Positions 19,180-30,940 of a stretch of 64,000 bases of DNA are shown piece after piece. The notes beneath the pieces were generated by a model. That model did not search any database, was not told where the DNA came from, and was given only the letters and a program-made list of their open reading frames with translations. A program made the translations under genes and the position numbers. This DNA comes from Hyphomicrobiales bacterium (GTDB lineage: Bacteria > Pseudomonadota > Alphaproteobacteria > Rhizobiales > Rhizobiaceae): contig UBMP01000001.1 of assembly GCA_900466575.1 (NCBI GenBank), positions 124,001 to 188,000 on the forward strand, in the 5' to 3' direction. Position 1 is the first letter of the stretch. The number at the start of each line of letters is the position of its first letter.

Positions 19180-20106
19180 TCAAGCGGCTTTCGGTCGCGC
19201 CATCCAGATACCCCACAGGATGATCATCCCGCCGCCGGCCTGCAGCAGCGAAACCGGCTCATCGAGCAATATCCAGGCAATGATTGCCGCCGCAATCGCC
19301 TCCAGGAAGATGACCAGCGACGAGAACACCGTCGGCAGCCGTCCGAGCGCAATGGAAAGCAACCCCTGCCCGCCCGCGTGGCTGACGAAGGCGAGCGTGA
19401 GCAGGATCCCCCAGCCATAACCGCTCTTCGGCAGGATATGCGGTTCCATGACATAGGCACCGACGAACAGAAGTGCCGCCGTGATCAGGCTCATCTCGAA
19501 GGTGACGCGCGCCGCGCCGCTCTTCAGCCGTGCGGCGCCGACGCAGAGAAAATAGAGACCGAAGAAGACACCGGTGACGATGCCCATCGCATCGCCGAGC
19601 GCATGCGCGGGATTGAAAGCGAGGCTTTCGGCAACGAGCGCCGCACCCCCGACGAGGCAGAGCCCGAGCCCTAACAATGTCATGCGGCTGACCCGCTGGC
19701 GCAGCAGCAACCAGCCGAAGATCACCACCCAGAGCGGCGCCATCGTTGCGAAGAAGGTGCCGTTGGCAATGCTCGTGTGCATGACCGTCAGGTGCCAGAA
19801 GAACAGATCGCCGGTGAAGGCAAGACCGGCGAGAACGGTGGCCAGCGGAAAACGCGCACGCGGCGCATCCGGCCGTTGGCGCTCTTCCTGCAGCATCCAG
19901 AACCAGAGGACCGGCAGCGCAAGAAAAACGCGCCAGAAGGCACTGGCATAGGGGCCGACATCGGCAAGCCGCACCAGCGAAGGCGAAATGCTCATGGCAA
20001 GCGCTGCCGCAATCATCGCGACAAGACCCAGCGCAAAGCCTGCCGGTCGCGCGGAAACAGTTGCGACTGCTGGAGTTTCGGGCTTCGGGGAAGCATCTAT
20101 GGTCAT
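19180..20106 (-). CDS. DMT-superfamily (EamA) transporter
   Basis: A 308-residue inner-membrane protein with ten hydrophobic segments arranged as two EamA repeats. It has the usual features WRVFLALPVLWFWML in TM2 and the second-repeat SHAGGQGLLSIALGRLPTVFSSLV. Family members export amino acids, nucleotides or other metabolites; the substrate here is not readable. The stop codon is seven bases from the converging LytTR gene stop. A rhizobial repeat lies upstream at 20195-20243. Confidence 0.88.
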   Translation of the reverse strand: MTIDASPKPETPAVATVSARPAGFALGLVAMIAAALAMSISPSLVRLADVGPYASAFWRVFLALPVLWFWMLQEERQRPDAPRARFPLATVLAGLAFTGDLFFWHLTVMHTSIANGTFFATMAPLWVVIFGWLLLRQRVSRMTLLGLGLCLVGGAALVAESLAFNPAHALGDAMGIVTGVFFGLYFLCVGAARLKSGAARVTFEMSLITAALLFVGAYVMEPHILPKSGYGWGILLTLAFVSHAGGQGLLSIALGRLPTVFSSLVIFLEAIAAAIIAWILLDEPVSLLQAGGGMIILWGIWMARPKAA

Positions 20107-20194
20107 GGGCGGGCTTTCGGGGGAAAATAACTCCCGCCTTCTGACATAATCGCGACGTCAAGGAAACGTCTTTTTCAGCCGCCTCATCGGGCTG

Positions 20195-20243
20195 GAGCAA
20201 TTCCAGGAGAAGCCGGACGTGATTTTTCGTCCGGAATTGCGCA
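20195..20243. repeat. Rhizobial palindromic intergenic repeat (RIME-like)
   Basis: Nested inverted repeats: GCAATTCC (20197-20204) with GGAATTGC (20233-20240), and CCGGACG with CGTCCGG inside. The GAGCAATTCCAGGA...CGTCCGGAATTGCGC layout is one of the commonest dispersed repeats in Rhizobiaceae genomes. Confidence 0.7.
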
Positions 20244-20305
20244 GAAACGAGCCGTTAGTGCATTTCGGCTGATCCGGCTTTCATCGGAAATGCCCTGGAA
20301 GAAAA

Positions 20306-20818
20306 TCAGACTTCCGAAGACTTAGCCCGTTGCTCGAATTCATCGACAAACTTGAGGTACAGCCGCCCAAAATGCGCGATATCCTCTGGACTCCAGTCGG
20401 CGACGATGGACTCGATCAGATCGCGCTTCACGCTCTGCGCCTCCCGGAAATAGGCTCGCGCCTTGTCGGTGAGTTCGACGACCGCACGGCGCGCATCAGC
20501 CTGAGAGACGGAGCGGACGAGGAATTCGCCCTGCACGAGTTCGGAAATCAGCCGGCTGCTGCGCGAGGGATCGACATGCATCATATCCGCAACCGCCCCC
20601 ACCGTGACCTCGCCCGTCTCCGAAATCCGCCTGACAGCTTCAATGACATCGAGATGGGACAGTTCGAGCGTCGGTGCGGCCCGTTTCATGGCCATGCGCC
20701 CGATGATGCGACGGCCGATCATCAGACGCATGCGCGACATCGCCTGTCCGATCAGAGCGATATCGGCTGACGTTTCTGGCTTTGCGCGGTCAGGCGCGTG
20801 TTCGGCATGGGCGGTCAT
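20306..20818 (-). CDS. MarR-family transcriptional regulator
   Basis: A 170-residue winged-helix regulator. After a short polar N-terminus comes a dimerisation helix (IALIGQAMSRMRLMIGRRIIGR), the recognition region GEVTVGAVADMMHVDPSRSSRLISELV and the wing DARRAVVELTDKARAYF. It is divergent from an MFS efflux gene; the intergenic region holds a large imperfect palindrome next to a good promoter. The layout indicates a repressor that responds to a pump substrate, by analogy with MarR/EmrR, and probably also controls itself. Confidence 0.9.
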   Translation of the reverse strand: MTAHAEHAPDRAKPETSADIALIGQAMSRMRLMIGRRIIGRMAMKRAAPTLELSHLDVIEAVRRISETGEVTVGAVADMMHVDPSRSSRLISELVQGEFLVRSVSQADARRAVVELTDKARAYFREAQSVKRDLIESIVADWSPEDIAHFGRLYLKFVDEFEQRAKSSEV

Positions 20819-20847
20819 GGAAAATACGGGTCCCCTAGGTCTCGTTC

Positions 20848-20881
20848 ATGCATAACAAATTTATCTGCGTTTGTCACGCAT
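20848..20881. promoter_or_regulatory. Candidate MarR operator
   Basis: Arms ATGCATAACAAA and TTTGTCACGCAT match at 10 of 12 positions around a 10-bp spacer. The element lies between the divergent MarR and MFS genes and ends seven bases before a TTGACA hexamer, where a bound repressor would block polymerase. Confidence 0.55.
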
Positions 20882-20887
20882 ATGAAT

Positions 20888-20916
20888 TTGACATTTGTTT
20901 GCTACAGGCACATAAA
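20888..20916 (+). promoter_or_regulatory. Promoter of the MFS efflux gene
   Basis: Perfect -35 TTGACA (20888-20893), 17-bp spacer, -10 CATAAA (20911-20916). The start of the MFS gene is about 43 bases downstream of the -10. Confidence 0.55.
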
Positions 20917-20958
20917 CGCACAACTCGCCTTGAGCTACTCTATCGAGATTGCTTTGTC

Positions 20959-22488
20959 ATGCACAACCGTATCAAGCCTGCCCCTGCAGAATCCGAAATT
21001 CATCACGAAGCACCGATGGCGCTCGACCATCGGCGCCGCCTGATCGTCTTCGCCTTCCTGCTGACCGGGGTGTTCATGGCAACGCTCGACAACCAGATCG
21101 TCGCGACAGCGCTCCCGACCATCGTCGGGGAATTCGGACAGCTGGAGCGCTTCGGCTGGGTCGGCTCCGCCTACCTCCTCGCATCCAGCGCCGTCATGCC
21201 GCTCTATGGCAAGCTGGGGGACCTCTTCGGCCGGAAATATGTAATGATGGCCGCCGTCTTCATCTTCACGCTCGGTTCCGCAACCTGCGGCCTTGCTGTC
21301 TCCATGGACACGCTCATTGCCGCCCGCGTCCTGCAGGCACTCGGTGGGGGCGGCATCATGGTTTCGATCTTCTCGATCAATGCCGACCTCTTCGAGCCCC
21401 GCGAAAGGGCGAAATACCAGAGCTATTCGAGCCTCATGCTGATGCTTTCCGGTGCGGTCGGTCCGGCACTGGGTGGCGTGATGAGCGACCTGTTCGGCTG
21501 GCGGTCGATATTCCTCGTCAACCTTCCTATCGGCCTCGTTGTGCTCATCGGCATTGGCGCTATGCTGCCCTACAAGCGCCCACACCGCAAACCGAAGATC
21601 GACTATCTCGGCGCGATCCTGATTGCTGCGGCCATCGCGAGCTTCGTTCTCTGGGCGGACAGTTCGGAACTTTTCGGCGGTCTGCTTGCCCCGCAAAGCC
21701 TCGCCATCCTCGGCATAGGCGCACTCTGCATCGTCATCTGGATACAGGTGGAAAAGCGGGTCGCCGAACCCGTCGTTCCCCTCAGCCTGTTCTCGAAATC
21801 GACTGTCAACTTGCTGCTCATCTATTCCATGGCAAGTGGCGCCATCGGCATCGGTCTTTCGACCTATATCGCGCTGTACCTGCAATCCGCCGTGGGCCTG
21901 ACGCCCACCAATGCCGGCCTCTTCTTCATCCCGCTGACCGGGGGCATTGCCATCGGGTCGTTGACGTCCGGCCGCATCATGTCGAGCACCGGCCGCTACA
22001 AGATTTTCGCTGTGATTTCCGGCGTTTCAGCCGTGGTGGCGTTGACCACCCTCGCTTTCCTGCCGCTCTCGGCGCCGCTCTGGGCCATCGCGCCACTGCT
22101 TCTGATCAACGGTCTGGGCATAGGCGTTGCACAGCAGGTGCCCGTCCTGGGTGTGCAGAACGCCGCAGACAAGCGTGATACGGGCGCGGCAACCGGCGTC
22201 GTCACCCTCACGCGCATGGGTGGAGCCTCCATCGGCATCTCGGTCTATGGCGCGATCCTGGCCGCCAGCGTCGCCCACCTGACCGTGCCCATCCCGGGCG
22301 TCGACGACATCGAAAAGCTGACCCCGAAGGACGTGTCGGGCCTGCCGGAAGCGGCACGACAATCCGTCGCCGCCGTCTATCACAGCGCTTTCCACCCGCT
22401 CTTCCTCACGGGGGCAGCGATAGGGCTTGTCGCGCTGATCTGCGCGTTGAGCCTGAAGAATGTACAACTGCCGGTCAGGAAGAGCTGA
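20959..22488 (+). CDS. MFS efflux transporter, DHA2 (14-TM) drug:H+ antiporter family
   Basis: Exports toxic compounds using the proton gradient. About 14 membrane segments. Motif A-like GKLGDLFGRKYVMM follows TM2, the DHA2 opening reads FMATLDNQIVATALPTIVGEF and motif C-like GAVGPALGGVMSDLFGWRSIFLVNLPIG is in TM5. The ATG at 20959 (MHNRIKPAPA) is chosen over one at 20848, because the latter would place the operator and promoter inside the coding sequence. 509 aa. Divergent MarR gene implies substrate-induced expression. Confidence 0.9.
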   Translation: MHNRIKPAPAESEIHHEAPMALDHRRRLIVFAFLLTGVFMATLDNQIVATALPTIVGEFGQLERFGWVGSAYLLASSAVMPLYGKLGDLFGRKYVMMAAVFIFTLGSATCGLAVSMDTLIAARVLQALGGGGIMVSIFSINADLFEPRERAKYQSYSSLMLMLSGAVGPALGGVMSDLFGWRSIFLVNLPIGLVVLIGIGAMLPYKRPHRKPKIDYLGAILIAAAIASFVLWADSSELFGGLLAPQSLAILGIGALCIVIWIQVEKRVAEPVVPLSLFSKSTVNLLLIYSMASGAIGIGLSTYIALYLQSAVGLTPTNAGLFFIPLTGGIAIGSLTSGRIMSSTGRYKIFAVISGVSAVVALTTLAFLPLSAPLWAIAPLLLINGLGIGVAQQVPVLGVQNAADKRDTGAATGVVTLTRMGGASIGISVYGAILAASVAHLTVPIPGVDDIEKLTPKDVSGLPEAARQSVAAVYHSAFHPLFLTGAAIGLVALICALSLKNVQLPVRKS

Positions 22489-22562
22489 CACCGGCAGGTA
22501 CCCGCGCGCACGCGGCCTCCGACAAACCGAAAACTTTCCCCCGGAAACCGCGATTTTCGGGG

Positions 22563-22591
22563 TTGGTTTCCACAAAGACATTCCCTATAAG
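22563..22591 (+). promoter_or_regulatory. Candidate carB promoter
   Basis: TTGGTT (22563-22568), 17-bp spacer, TATAAG (22586-22591, five of six to consensus). It would start transcription near 22598, placing the hairpin at 22625-22655 within the carB leader. Confidence 0.4.
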
Positions 22592-22624
22592 GCCCACCTA
22601 GCCTTTAAGTCACGAAGCCTGCAC

Positions 22625-22655
22625 CCGGCACGGTCCTGAACCGTCGCCGGTTTTT
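22625..22655 (+). terminator. Terminator-like hairpin 30 bases before carB
   Basis: CCGGCACGGT pairs with ACCGTCGCCGG (one bulged G) around CCTGA and is followed by TTTTT (22651-22655). It may end the MFS transcript 137 bases upstream or, if the 22563 promoter is used, act as an attenuator of carB. Confidence 0.55.
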
Positions 22656-22685
22656 GACGCAGGCCTAAAATATGGAAATGACGCC

Positions 22686-26171
<3,486 letters not shown>

Positions 26172-26196
26172 GCTTTTTGGCAGACGAGCTTAATCA

Positions 26197-26228
26197 GAAG
26201 GCGGGCCAGGTGCCCGCCTTCTTGTTTT
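26197..26228 (+). terminator. Intrinsic terminator of carB
   Basis: Ten-bp stem GAAGGCGGGC / GCCCGCCTTC with a 5-nt loop, followed by TTGTTTTC. Confidence 0.85.
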
Positions 26229-26308
26229 CGGCGTACCATCACCCAATTGTCACAAGTCCTACACACAAGCCTGCTTCTCTCCGGCAAAACGTGGATAGGA
26301 TTTAACAA

Positions 26309-27211
26309 ATGCAATATGACCTCGAGCGTATCAAAACCGAAATCGCCGACAGCTTCGATGAGGAGCTGGAGCTGCAGATGGACGAGGATCAGCTCGATGA
26401 GCTTGTCGTCGAGGGCATGACGCATGAGGCCGAGCCGACGCTCGACCGCAAGATCTATTTTCGCGAACTCTTCCGTCTCCAGCACGAGCTGGTTCGCCTC
26501 CAGGACTGGATCCAGCACAAGAAGCTGAAGGTCGTGGTGATCTTCGAAGGCCGCGATTCCGCCGGCAAGGGAGGCGCGATCAAGCGCGTGACGCAGCGGC
26601 TGAACCCGCGCGTCTGCCGCGTCGTCGCACTCCCCGCCCCCACCGAGCGCGAGCGTCACCAGTGGTATTTCCAGCGCTATGTGCCGCACCTGCCGAGCGC
26701 CGGCGAAATGGTTCTCTTCGACCGCTCCTGGTATAACCGCGCCGGGGTCGAACGCGTCATGGGCTTCTGCAACAAGGACGAACTGGAGGAATTCTTCCGC
26801 TCTGTTCCCGAGTTCGAGCGGATGCTCGTTCGCTCCGGCATCATCCTCATCAAATACTGGTTCTCGATCACCGACGAGGAACAGGAATTCCGCTTCAAGA
26901 TGCGCATCCACGACCCCCTGAAGCAATGGAAGCTTTCTCCCATGGACCTCGAAAGCCGCGTTCATTGGGAAGACTACACCAAGGCGAAGGAAGAAATGCT
27001 GGAGCGCACCCATACGCAGGAGTCACCGTGGTGGGTTGTCGAGGCCGTCGACAAGAAGCGCGCCCGTCTGAACTGCATCGCGCATCTTCTCCAGCAAATT
27101 CCCTATGAGGAAGTGCCGCGCCCGACCATCGACCTTCCCGAGCGCGTTCATCATGACGACTATTACCGCAAGCCGGTGCCGGACGACATGTACGTGCCGA
27201 AACTCTATTGA
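26309..27211 (+). CDS. ppk2: Polyphosphate kinase 2
   Basis: Transfers phosphate between polyphosphate and nucleotides, usually making ATP or GTP from polyphosphate. The P-loop core has Walker A GRDSAGKGGAIKR and a Walker B-type MVLFDRSWYNRAGVERVMGF, with the lid region RFKMRIHDPLKQWKLSPMDLE and the final RPTIDLPERVHHDDYYRKPVPDDMYVP. 300 aa is the class I size. The acidic N-terminus (residues 10-35) is typical of rhizobial members. AGGA precedes the ATG. It sits alone between carB and a diguanylate cyclase. Confidence 0.93.
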   Translation: MQYDLERIKTEIADSFDEELELQMDEDQLDELVVEGMTHEAEPTLDRKIYFRELFRLQHELVRLQDWIQHKKLKVVVIFEGRDSAGKGGAIKRVTQRLNPRVCRVVALPAPTERERHQWYFQRYVPHLPSAGEMVLFDRSWYNRAGVERVMGFCNKDELEEFFRSVPEFERMLVRSGIILIKYWFSITDEEQEFRFKMRIHDPLKQWKLSPMDLESRVHWEDYTKAKEEMLERTHTQESPWWVVEAVDKKRARLNCIAHLLQQIPYEEVPRPTIDLPERVHHDDYYRKPVPDDMYVPKLY

Positions 27212-27312
27212 GCGCCTTTTTGATCCGGAACGGTACAAAATGCCGCTCTTCTTTACCGCCGGATTAACAGACGTCCGCGTAATTTAAGTCTCTCGTAGAC
27301 GCTTCTTCAGCA

Positions 27313-27332
27313 GACTTGATTTATAACAAGTC
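27313..27332. promoter_or_regulatory. Palindrome GACTTG-N8-CAAGTC over a TATAAC hexamer
   Basis: Perfect 6-bp arms flank an AT-rich spacer that contains TATAAC, about 90 bases upstream of the diguanylate cyclase start. A protein bound here would overlap a possible -10 element; no convincing -35 is seen. Confidence 0.35.
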
Positions 27333-27421
27333 AGGCAGGACCGGGGCATATTCAGACGCTTCGGCCCTGCAGTCCGACCGAGGCAGGAATCCTCTGCCGT
27401 GCGGACGCGAGGAACACGGCC

Positions 27422-28210
27422 GTGAAGCCAGCCAAACTGAGCATGCGGGATTATGCGGTGATCATGGCGGTCACGCTGGCCTTCACCAGCGTGGCGACGC
27501 TTCTCGTCTTCGCCATCGACTACACCAATCTGATGGCGCAGAGCGCAGAGCAGCGCTGGAGAGATATTCGCAGCGACATCCTGAACCCGGTTCTCATCGG
27601 CGGGCCGACATTCTTCTACCTCTTCTCGAAGCTGCGCCAGCTGGCGCTGACACGCAAGATGCTGGAGCGGCTTGCCTTCACTGACAGCCTGACGGGAATT
27701 TTCAACCGGCGCGCCTTCCACAATGCGGTCGAGCCGGTCCTGCTTTCCGACGTGCCCGTTGCGGCGGCCATGATGGTCCTCGACGTCGACCATTTCAAGA
27801 AAGTCAACGACACCTACGGCCATCATACGGGCGACGAGGCTTTGGTCGCCGTGACCGAGGCCATCAAGGCATGCCTCAACGAGGACGAAGTCTTCGGGCG
27901 CATTGGCGGTGAAGAGTTTGCCGTCTTCACACGCTGTGCAACGCCGGGATTGGCCGCCCTGCAGGCGGAGCGATTGCGCGCCGCCGTCGCGGCATCCGAC
28001 TTCGGCAACGCACTCCAGTCCTCCAGGCTGACGATCAGCATCGGTGTTGCCTTCAGCGACACATCGACCACCTATGAGCAACTGTATCGTGAAGCGGATG
28101 CATGTCTCTATGAGGCAAAACAGAGAGGTCGCGATTGCGTCGTCGTCACCTTCCGCGACCGGCCCCGCGCCTTTGGCGACAAGATTTCATCGAGCGTAAG
28201 CGCCGCCTGA
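27422..28210 (+). CDS. Membrane-bound diguanylate cyclase (GGDEF domain)
   Basis: Makes c-di-GMP from two GTP. Two N-terminal membrane segments (about 11-33 and 52-70) are followed by a short helix and a GGDEF domain from residue 86 (LAFTDSLTGIFNRRAF). The active-site motif is GGEEF (162-166), an active variant, with the metal-binding DVDHFKKVND. The I-site RxxD is absent (NEDE in its place), so product inhibition is not expected. Start is GTG with GAGGAA upstream. 262 aa. One of three c-di-GMP proteins in the window. Confidence 0.9.
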   Translation: MKPAKLSMRDYAVIMAVTLAFTSVATLLVFAIDYTNLMAQSAEQRWRDIRSDILNPVLIGGPTFFYLFSKLRQLALTRKMLERLAFTDSLTGIFNRRAFHNAVEPVLLSDVPVAAAMMVLDVDHFKKVNDTYGHHTGDEALVAVTEAIKACLNEDEVFGRIGGEEFAVFTRCATPGLAALQAERLRAAVAASDFGNALQSSRLTISIGVAFSDTSTTYEQLYREADACLYEAKQRGRDCVVVTFRDRPRAFGDKISSSVSAA

Positions 28211-28309
28211 AAATCCCCGCGTCGATTATCTCTTGCGTCCTTTCTCCAACGGATTATCGGTGGCGGCTGCGAAAGAACTGGTGACAGCGACGGCAGAGAG
28301 GCGCAATCC

Positions 28310-29038
28310 GTGCAGGGAAGGAAGACGTTTCGGGCCGGACTTGCGGGCTCGATTGCCATTCACCTTCTTGTCGTCGTTTATGTTCTGCGATTCAGCCCCG
28401 TTCAGGTCGAAGTCTCTTCCGAGCCGGTGGTTTCCGTTACCATGGTTGAGCAGTCCATCGCCCCGCAGGGTCCAACCGGCCCTCTGATGACGCCCAGCGT
28501 CGGGCCTGAGCAGCAGGAGCGAAAACCGCCTGCTGCTGCGCAAGACCAGCAAAACGCCCCGTCTCCGCAGGCACTGCCCCCCAAGCCTCCGCCACCATCG
28601 GCACAATCACCGGACAACGCACCGGCGCCTCCTCCGCCACATGGCGACCGCGCGCCGACGATGATTGAGGCCGCTGCCTTCTACGCGGCCTCCATTCTCG
28701 CGCGGCCGGAAAACCGCTCCGCGCGCGAAGCCCTGGCGACCCTGTCACCGTCAGAACGCAATGAACAGATTTGCGATACGGAGGCCATGGAGCAGGTTCG
28801 ACGCGCCGATCCCATGTTCAATCCGGACCGGTTGATCGCCTATGCCCTCCAGAACACCGAAGTCGATGGAAACAGGTTACACGCGCCGGGTGCCGCCTTC
28901 CGCAGCGCGCATCGCTGGTTCCGCCTCGCCTTTGACTGCACGCTGGACCCACGGCGACAAACGGTCACGGCCTTCCGGTTCGCCATCGGCGCGCTGATCC
29001 CGAGCAGCCAATGGAACGACCTTCAGCTTGAGCGCTGA
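28310..29038 (+). CDS. TonB-like membrane-anchored DUF930 protein (second copy)
   Basis: One N-terminal anchor (residues 9-27, [18 protein letters not shown]), a Pro-rich linker ([12 protein letters not shown] and similar, about 55-115) and a C-terminal DUF930 domain (about 122-242). It shares [19 protein letters not shown] and [10 protein letters not shown]-type motifs with the protein at 5053-5991, including the paired Cys. Linker and anchor sequences have diverged, so the pair is not a recent duplication. Start is GTG. Located 241 bases upstream of greA. Function unknown. Confidence 0.72.
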   Translation: MQGRKTFRAGLAGSIAIHLLVVVYVLRFSPVQVEVSSEPVVSVTMVEQSIAPQGPTGPLMTPSVGPEQQERKPPAAAQDQQNAPSPQALPPKPPPPSAQSPDNAPAPPPPHGDRAPTMIEAAAFYAASILARPENRSAREALATLSPSERNEQICDTEAMEQVRRADPMFNPDRLIAYALQNTEVDGNRLHAPGAAFRSAHRWFRLAFDCTLDPRRQTVTAFRFAIGALIPSSQWNDLQLER

Positions 29039-29148
29039 CGTCCATTCCAAGCCCTTGTTCCCGCACGGCCTTTGGCCATCGTTGAAGGAGCGCAACAGAT
29101 TTTCCTCGCTTTTTCAAAAAGCTTTCTGTTATATTGATTTCCGTTTTG

Positions 29149-29190
29149 AACGGTTCCGTTGCGTGAAGCTCCGGGGACCGTTTTATTTTT
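29149..29190 (+). terminator. Terminator/attenuator in the greA leader
   Basis: AACGGTTCC pairs with GGGACCGTT (one T-G pair) and runs into TTTTATTTTT. A TATATT hexamer ends at 29135, so a transcript starting near 29142 would be cut after about 50 bases unless read-through occurs. It could also simply end the DUF930 transcript. Downstream a perfect palindrome CATGCGGCCGCATG (29227-29240) and the hairpin CGCATGGG-N6-CCCATGCG (29235-29256) cannot form together. Confidence 0.55.
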
Positions 29191-29279
29191 GTGCCGCGCT
29201 CATCAAAAGACGTGGAAACGACAAGACATGCGGCCGCATGGGGTGCCTCCCATGCGTCAGCGACGGGAAGGAAATGGAA

Positions 29280-29756
29280 ATGGTCGAAAAAGTTCCGATG
29301 ACCCAGTCCGGCTTTGCCAAGCTCAGCGAGGAGCTGCGCTGGCGCCAGCAGGAAGAACGCCCCCGCATCATCGAGGCGATCGCCGAAGCGCGCGCTCATG
29401 GCGACCTGTCGGAAAATGCCGAGTATCACGCGGCAAAGGAAGCGCAGAGTCATAACGAGGGTCGCATCGCCGAGCTTGAGGACTTCATCTCGCGTGCCGA
29501 GGTCATCGATCTTTCCAAAATGTCTGGCACCAAGATCAAGTTCGGCGCCACGGTGAAGCTCGTGGACGAGGACACCGAAGAAGAAAAGACCTACCAGATC
29601 GTCGGCGATCAGGAAGCCGACGTGAAGTCGGGCCGTATCTCCATCTCCTCGCCGATCGCCCGTGCCCTCATCGGCAAGGAAAAGGGTGACAATATCGAGG
29701 TCAACGCGCCGGGCGGCTCCAAGGCCTACGAAATCCTGAACGTCACCTGGGGCTGA
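29280..29756 (+). CDS. greA: Transcription elongation factor GreA
   Basis: Rescues backtracked RNA polymerase by stimulating transcript cleavage. The N-terminal coiled coil carries the acidic tip in [20 protein letters not shown]; the C-terminal FKBP-like domain includes [29 protein letters not shown]. 158 aa exactly as in the family when begun at 29280 with AAGGA seven bases upstream; the in-frame ATG at 29274 is less likely. A hairpin-rich leader precedes it. lpsB follows after 32 bases, as in Sinorhizobium. Confidence 0.97.
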   Translation: MVEKVPMTQSGFAKLSEELRWRQQEERPRIIEAIAEARAHGDLSENAEYHAAKEAQSHNEGRIAELEDFISRAEVIDLSKMSGTKIKFGATVKLVDEDTEEEKTYQIVGDQEADVKSGRISISSPIARALIGKEKGDNIEVNAPGGSKAYEILNVTWG

Positions 29757-29788
29757 TCCGCCCGGAAATCCGCCGGAATCCCGACATC

Positions 29789-30847
29789 GTGACACACTCC
29801 GCGACCGCCGCCGAAACCCGCGTCATTGCGCCGAATTTCAAGCGGCGGCTCTCGGGCGTCACATCAACGATCGTTCAGCTCGTTCCCGAGCAGAACCGCC
29901 AGGGCCAGGGCGTTGCAGTCCTTGGCCCCGGCCTGCCGGACCACCTGCCTCATCTCGGCTGGTTTGACCTGCTGAAGCTCTGGAAGCGCCCGAAAACTGG
30001 CGGCAAGCGCATCTGGCATGCGCGCCGCAACAACGAAATGCTCTTCGGCCTTCTCCTGCGCGATATCCTGCGTATGCCGATCAAGCTCCTCTTCACCTCC
30101 GCCGCTCAACGCAACCACAGCCGCTATACCCGGTGGCTGATTTCGAAGATGGATGCAGTCGTCGCCACCAGCGCCCGCTCCGGTTCCTATCTCAAGGTCC
30201 CACATACGGTCGTCTCGCATGGAGTCGACCTCGCCCTCTTCCATCCGCCGCAGAGCGATAGTGACACGATGGCCGTAACCGGCCTGCCCGGCCAATATCT
30301 CATCGGCTGCTTCGGCCGCGTCCGTCACCAGAAGGGAACGGATCTTTTCGTCCGTGCGATGATCGAGCTGCTGCCGAACCATCCTGGCTGGACGGCCATC
30401 ATCACCGGCCGGGTGACTGCCGATAACAAGGCCTTTGCGACTGCGCTGCAATCCGACATCGAGGCGGCCGGCCTGCAGGACCGCGTCCGTATCCTCGGCG
30501 AAGTCGATGATATCAAGCCCTGGTATCGCCGCCTCACCCTCTATGTCGCCCCCTCCCGCAACGAAGGCTTCGGCCTCACCCCGCTCGAGGCTATGGCGTC
30601 AAGGACCGCGGTCGTCGCCAGCGACGCAGGCGCCTATGCAGGCATGATCGTTCCGGGCAAGACAGGCGAAATCGCCCCCGCCGGCGATTACGAGACGCTG
30701 CGCGATGCGATTGCGAAATATCTGGCCGATCCGGCGCTGGCGGAAGCCCATGGTGAGGCTGCGCTGGATGACGTTCGCGCCCGTTTCGACCTCAAGGGCG
30801 AGGCAGCGGCGTTAGGCGCGATCTATGAAAGGCTGGCAAGGGACTGA
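29789..30847 (+). CDS. lpsB: LPS core glycosyltransferase LpsB (LpcC), GT4 family
   Basis: Adds a mannose to the inner core of rhizobial lipopolysaccharide (function known for S. meliloti LpsB and R. leguminosarum LpcC). The signature N-terminus VIAPNFKRRLSGVTSTIVQL and the middle RRNNEMLFGLLLRDILRMP are highly conserved in that group. The GT4 nucleotide-sugar site is seen in GCFGRVRHQKGTDLF and in PSRNEGFGLTPLEAMA. 352 aa, GTG start. In S. meliloti lpsE, lpsD and lpsC follow; here the next gene is lrp, so those are absent from this location. Confidence 0.92.
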   Translation: MTHSATAAETRVIAPNFKRRLSGVTSTIVQLVPEQNRQGQGVAVLGPGLPDHLPHLGWFDLLKLWKRPKTGGKRIWHARRNNEMLFGLLLRDILRMPIKLLFTSAAQRNHSRYTRWLISKMDAVVATSARSGSYLKVPHTVVSHGVDLALFHPPQSDSDTMAVTGLPGQYLIGCFGRVRHQKGTDLFVRAMIELLPNHPGWTAIITGRVTADNKAFATALQSDIEAAGLQDRVRILGEVDDIKPWYRRLTLYVAPSRNEGFGLTPLEAMASRTAVVASDAGAYAGMIVPGKTGEIAPAGDYETLRDAIAKYLADPALAEAHGEAALDDVRARFDLKGEAAALGAIYERLARD

Positions 30848-30940
30848 AGAGAGCCCGCCATCCGTCTCCCCTGTAGAGAACAGCGCGGCAGCCAGAACCC
30901 TTCGTAGTCAGGGGGCGGGAGAGCCCCCGCCTCGCCGCTT

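Noticed and set aside
27212-27421. Terminator of ppk2
   Set aside because: CCGG-type arms near 27222-27265 pair poorly and have no T tract, so no terminator is called.
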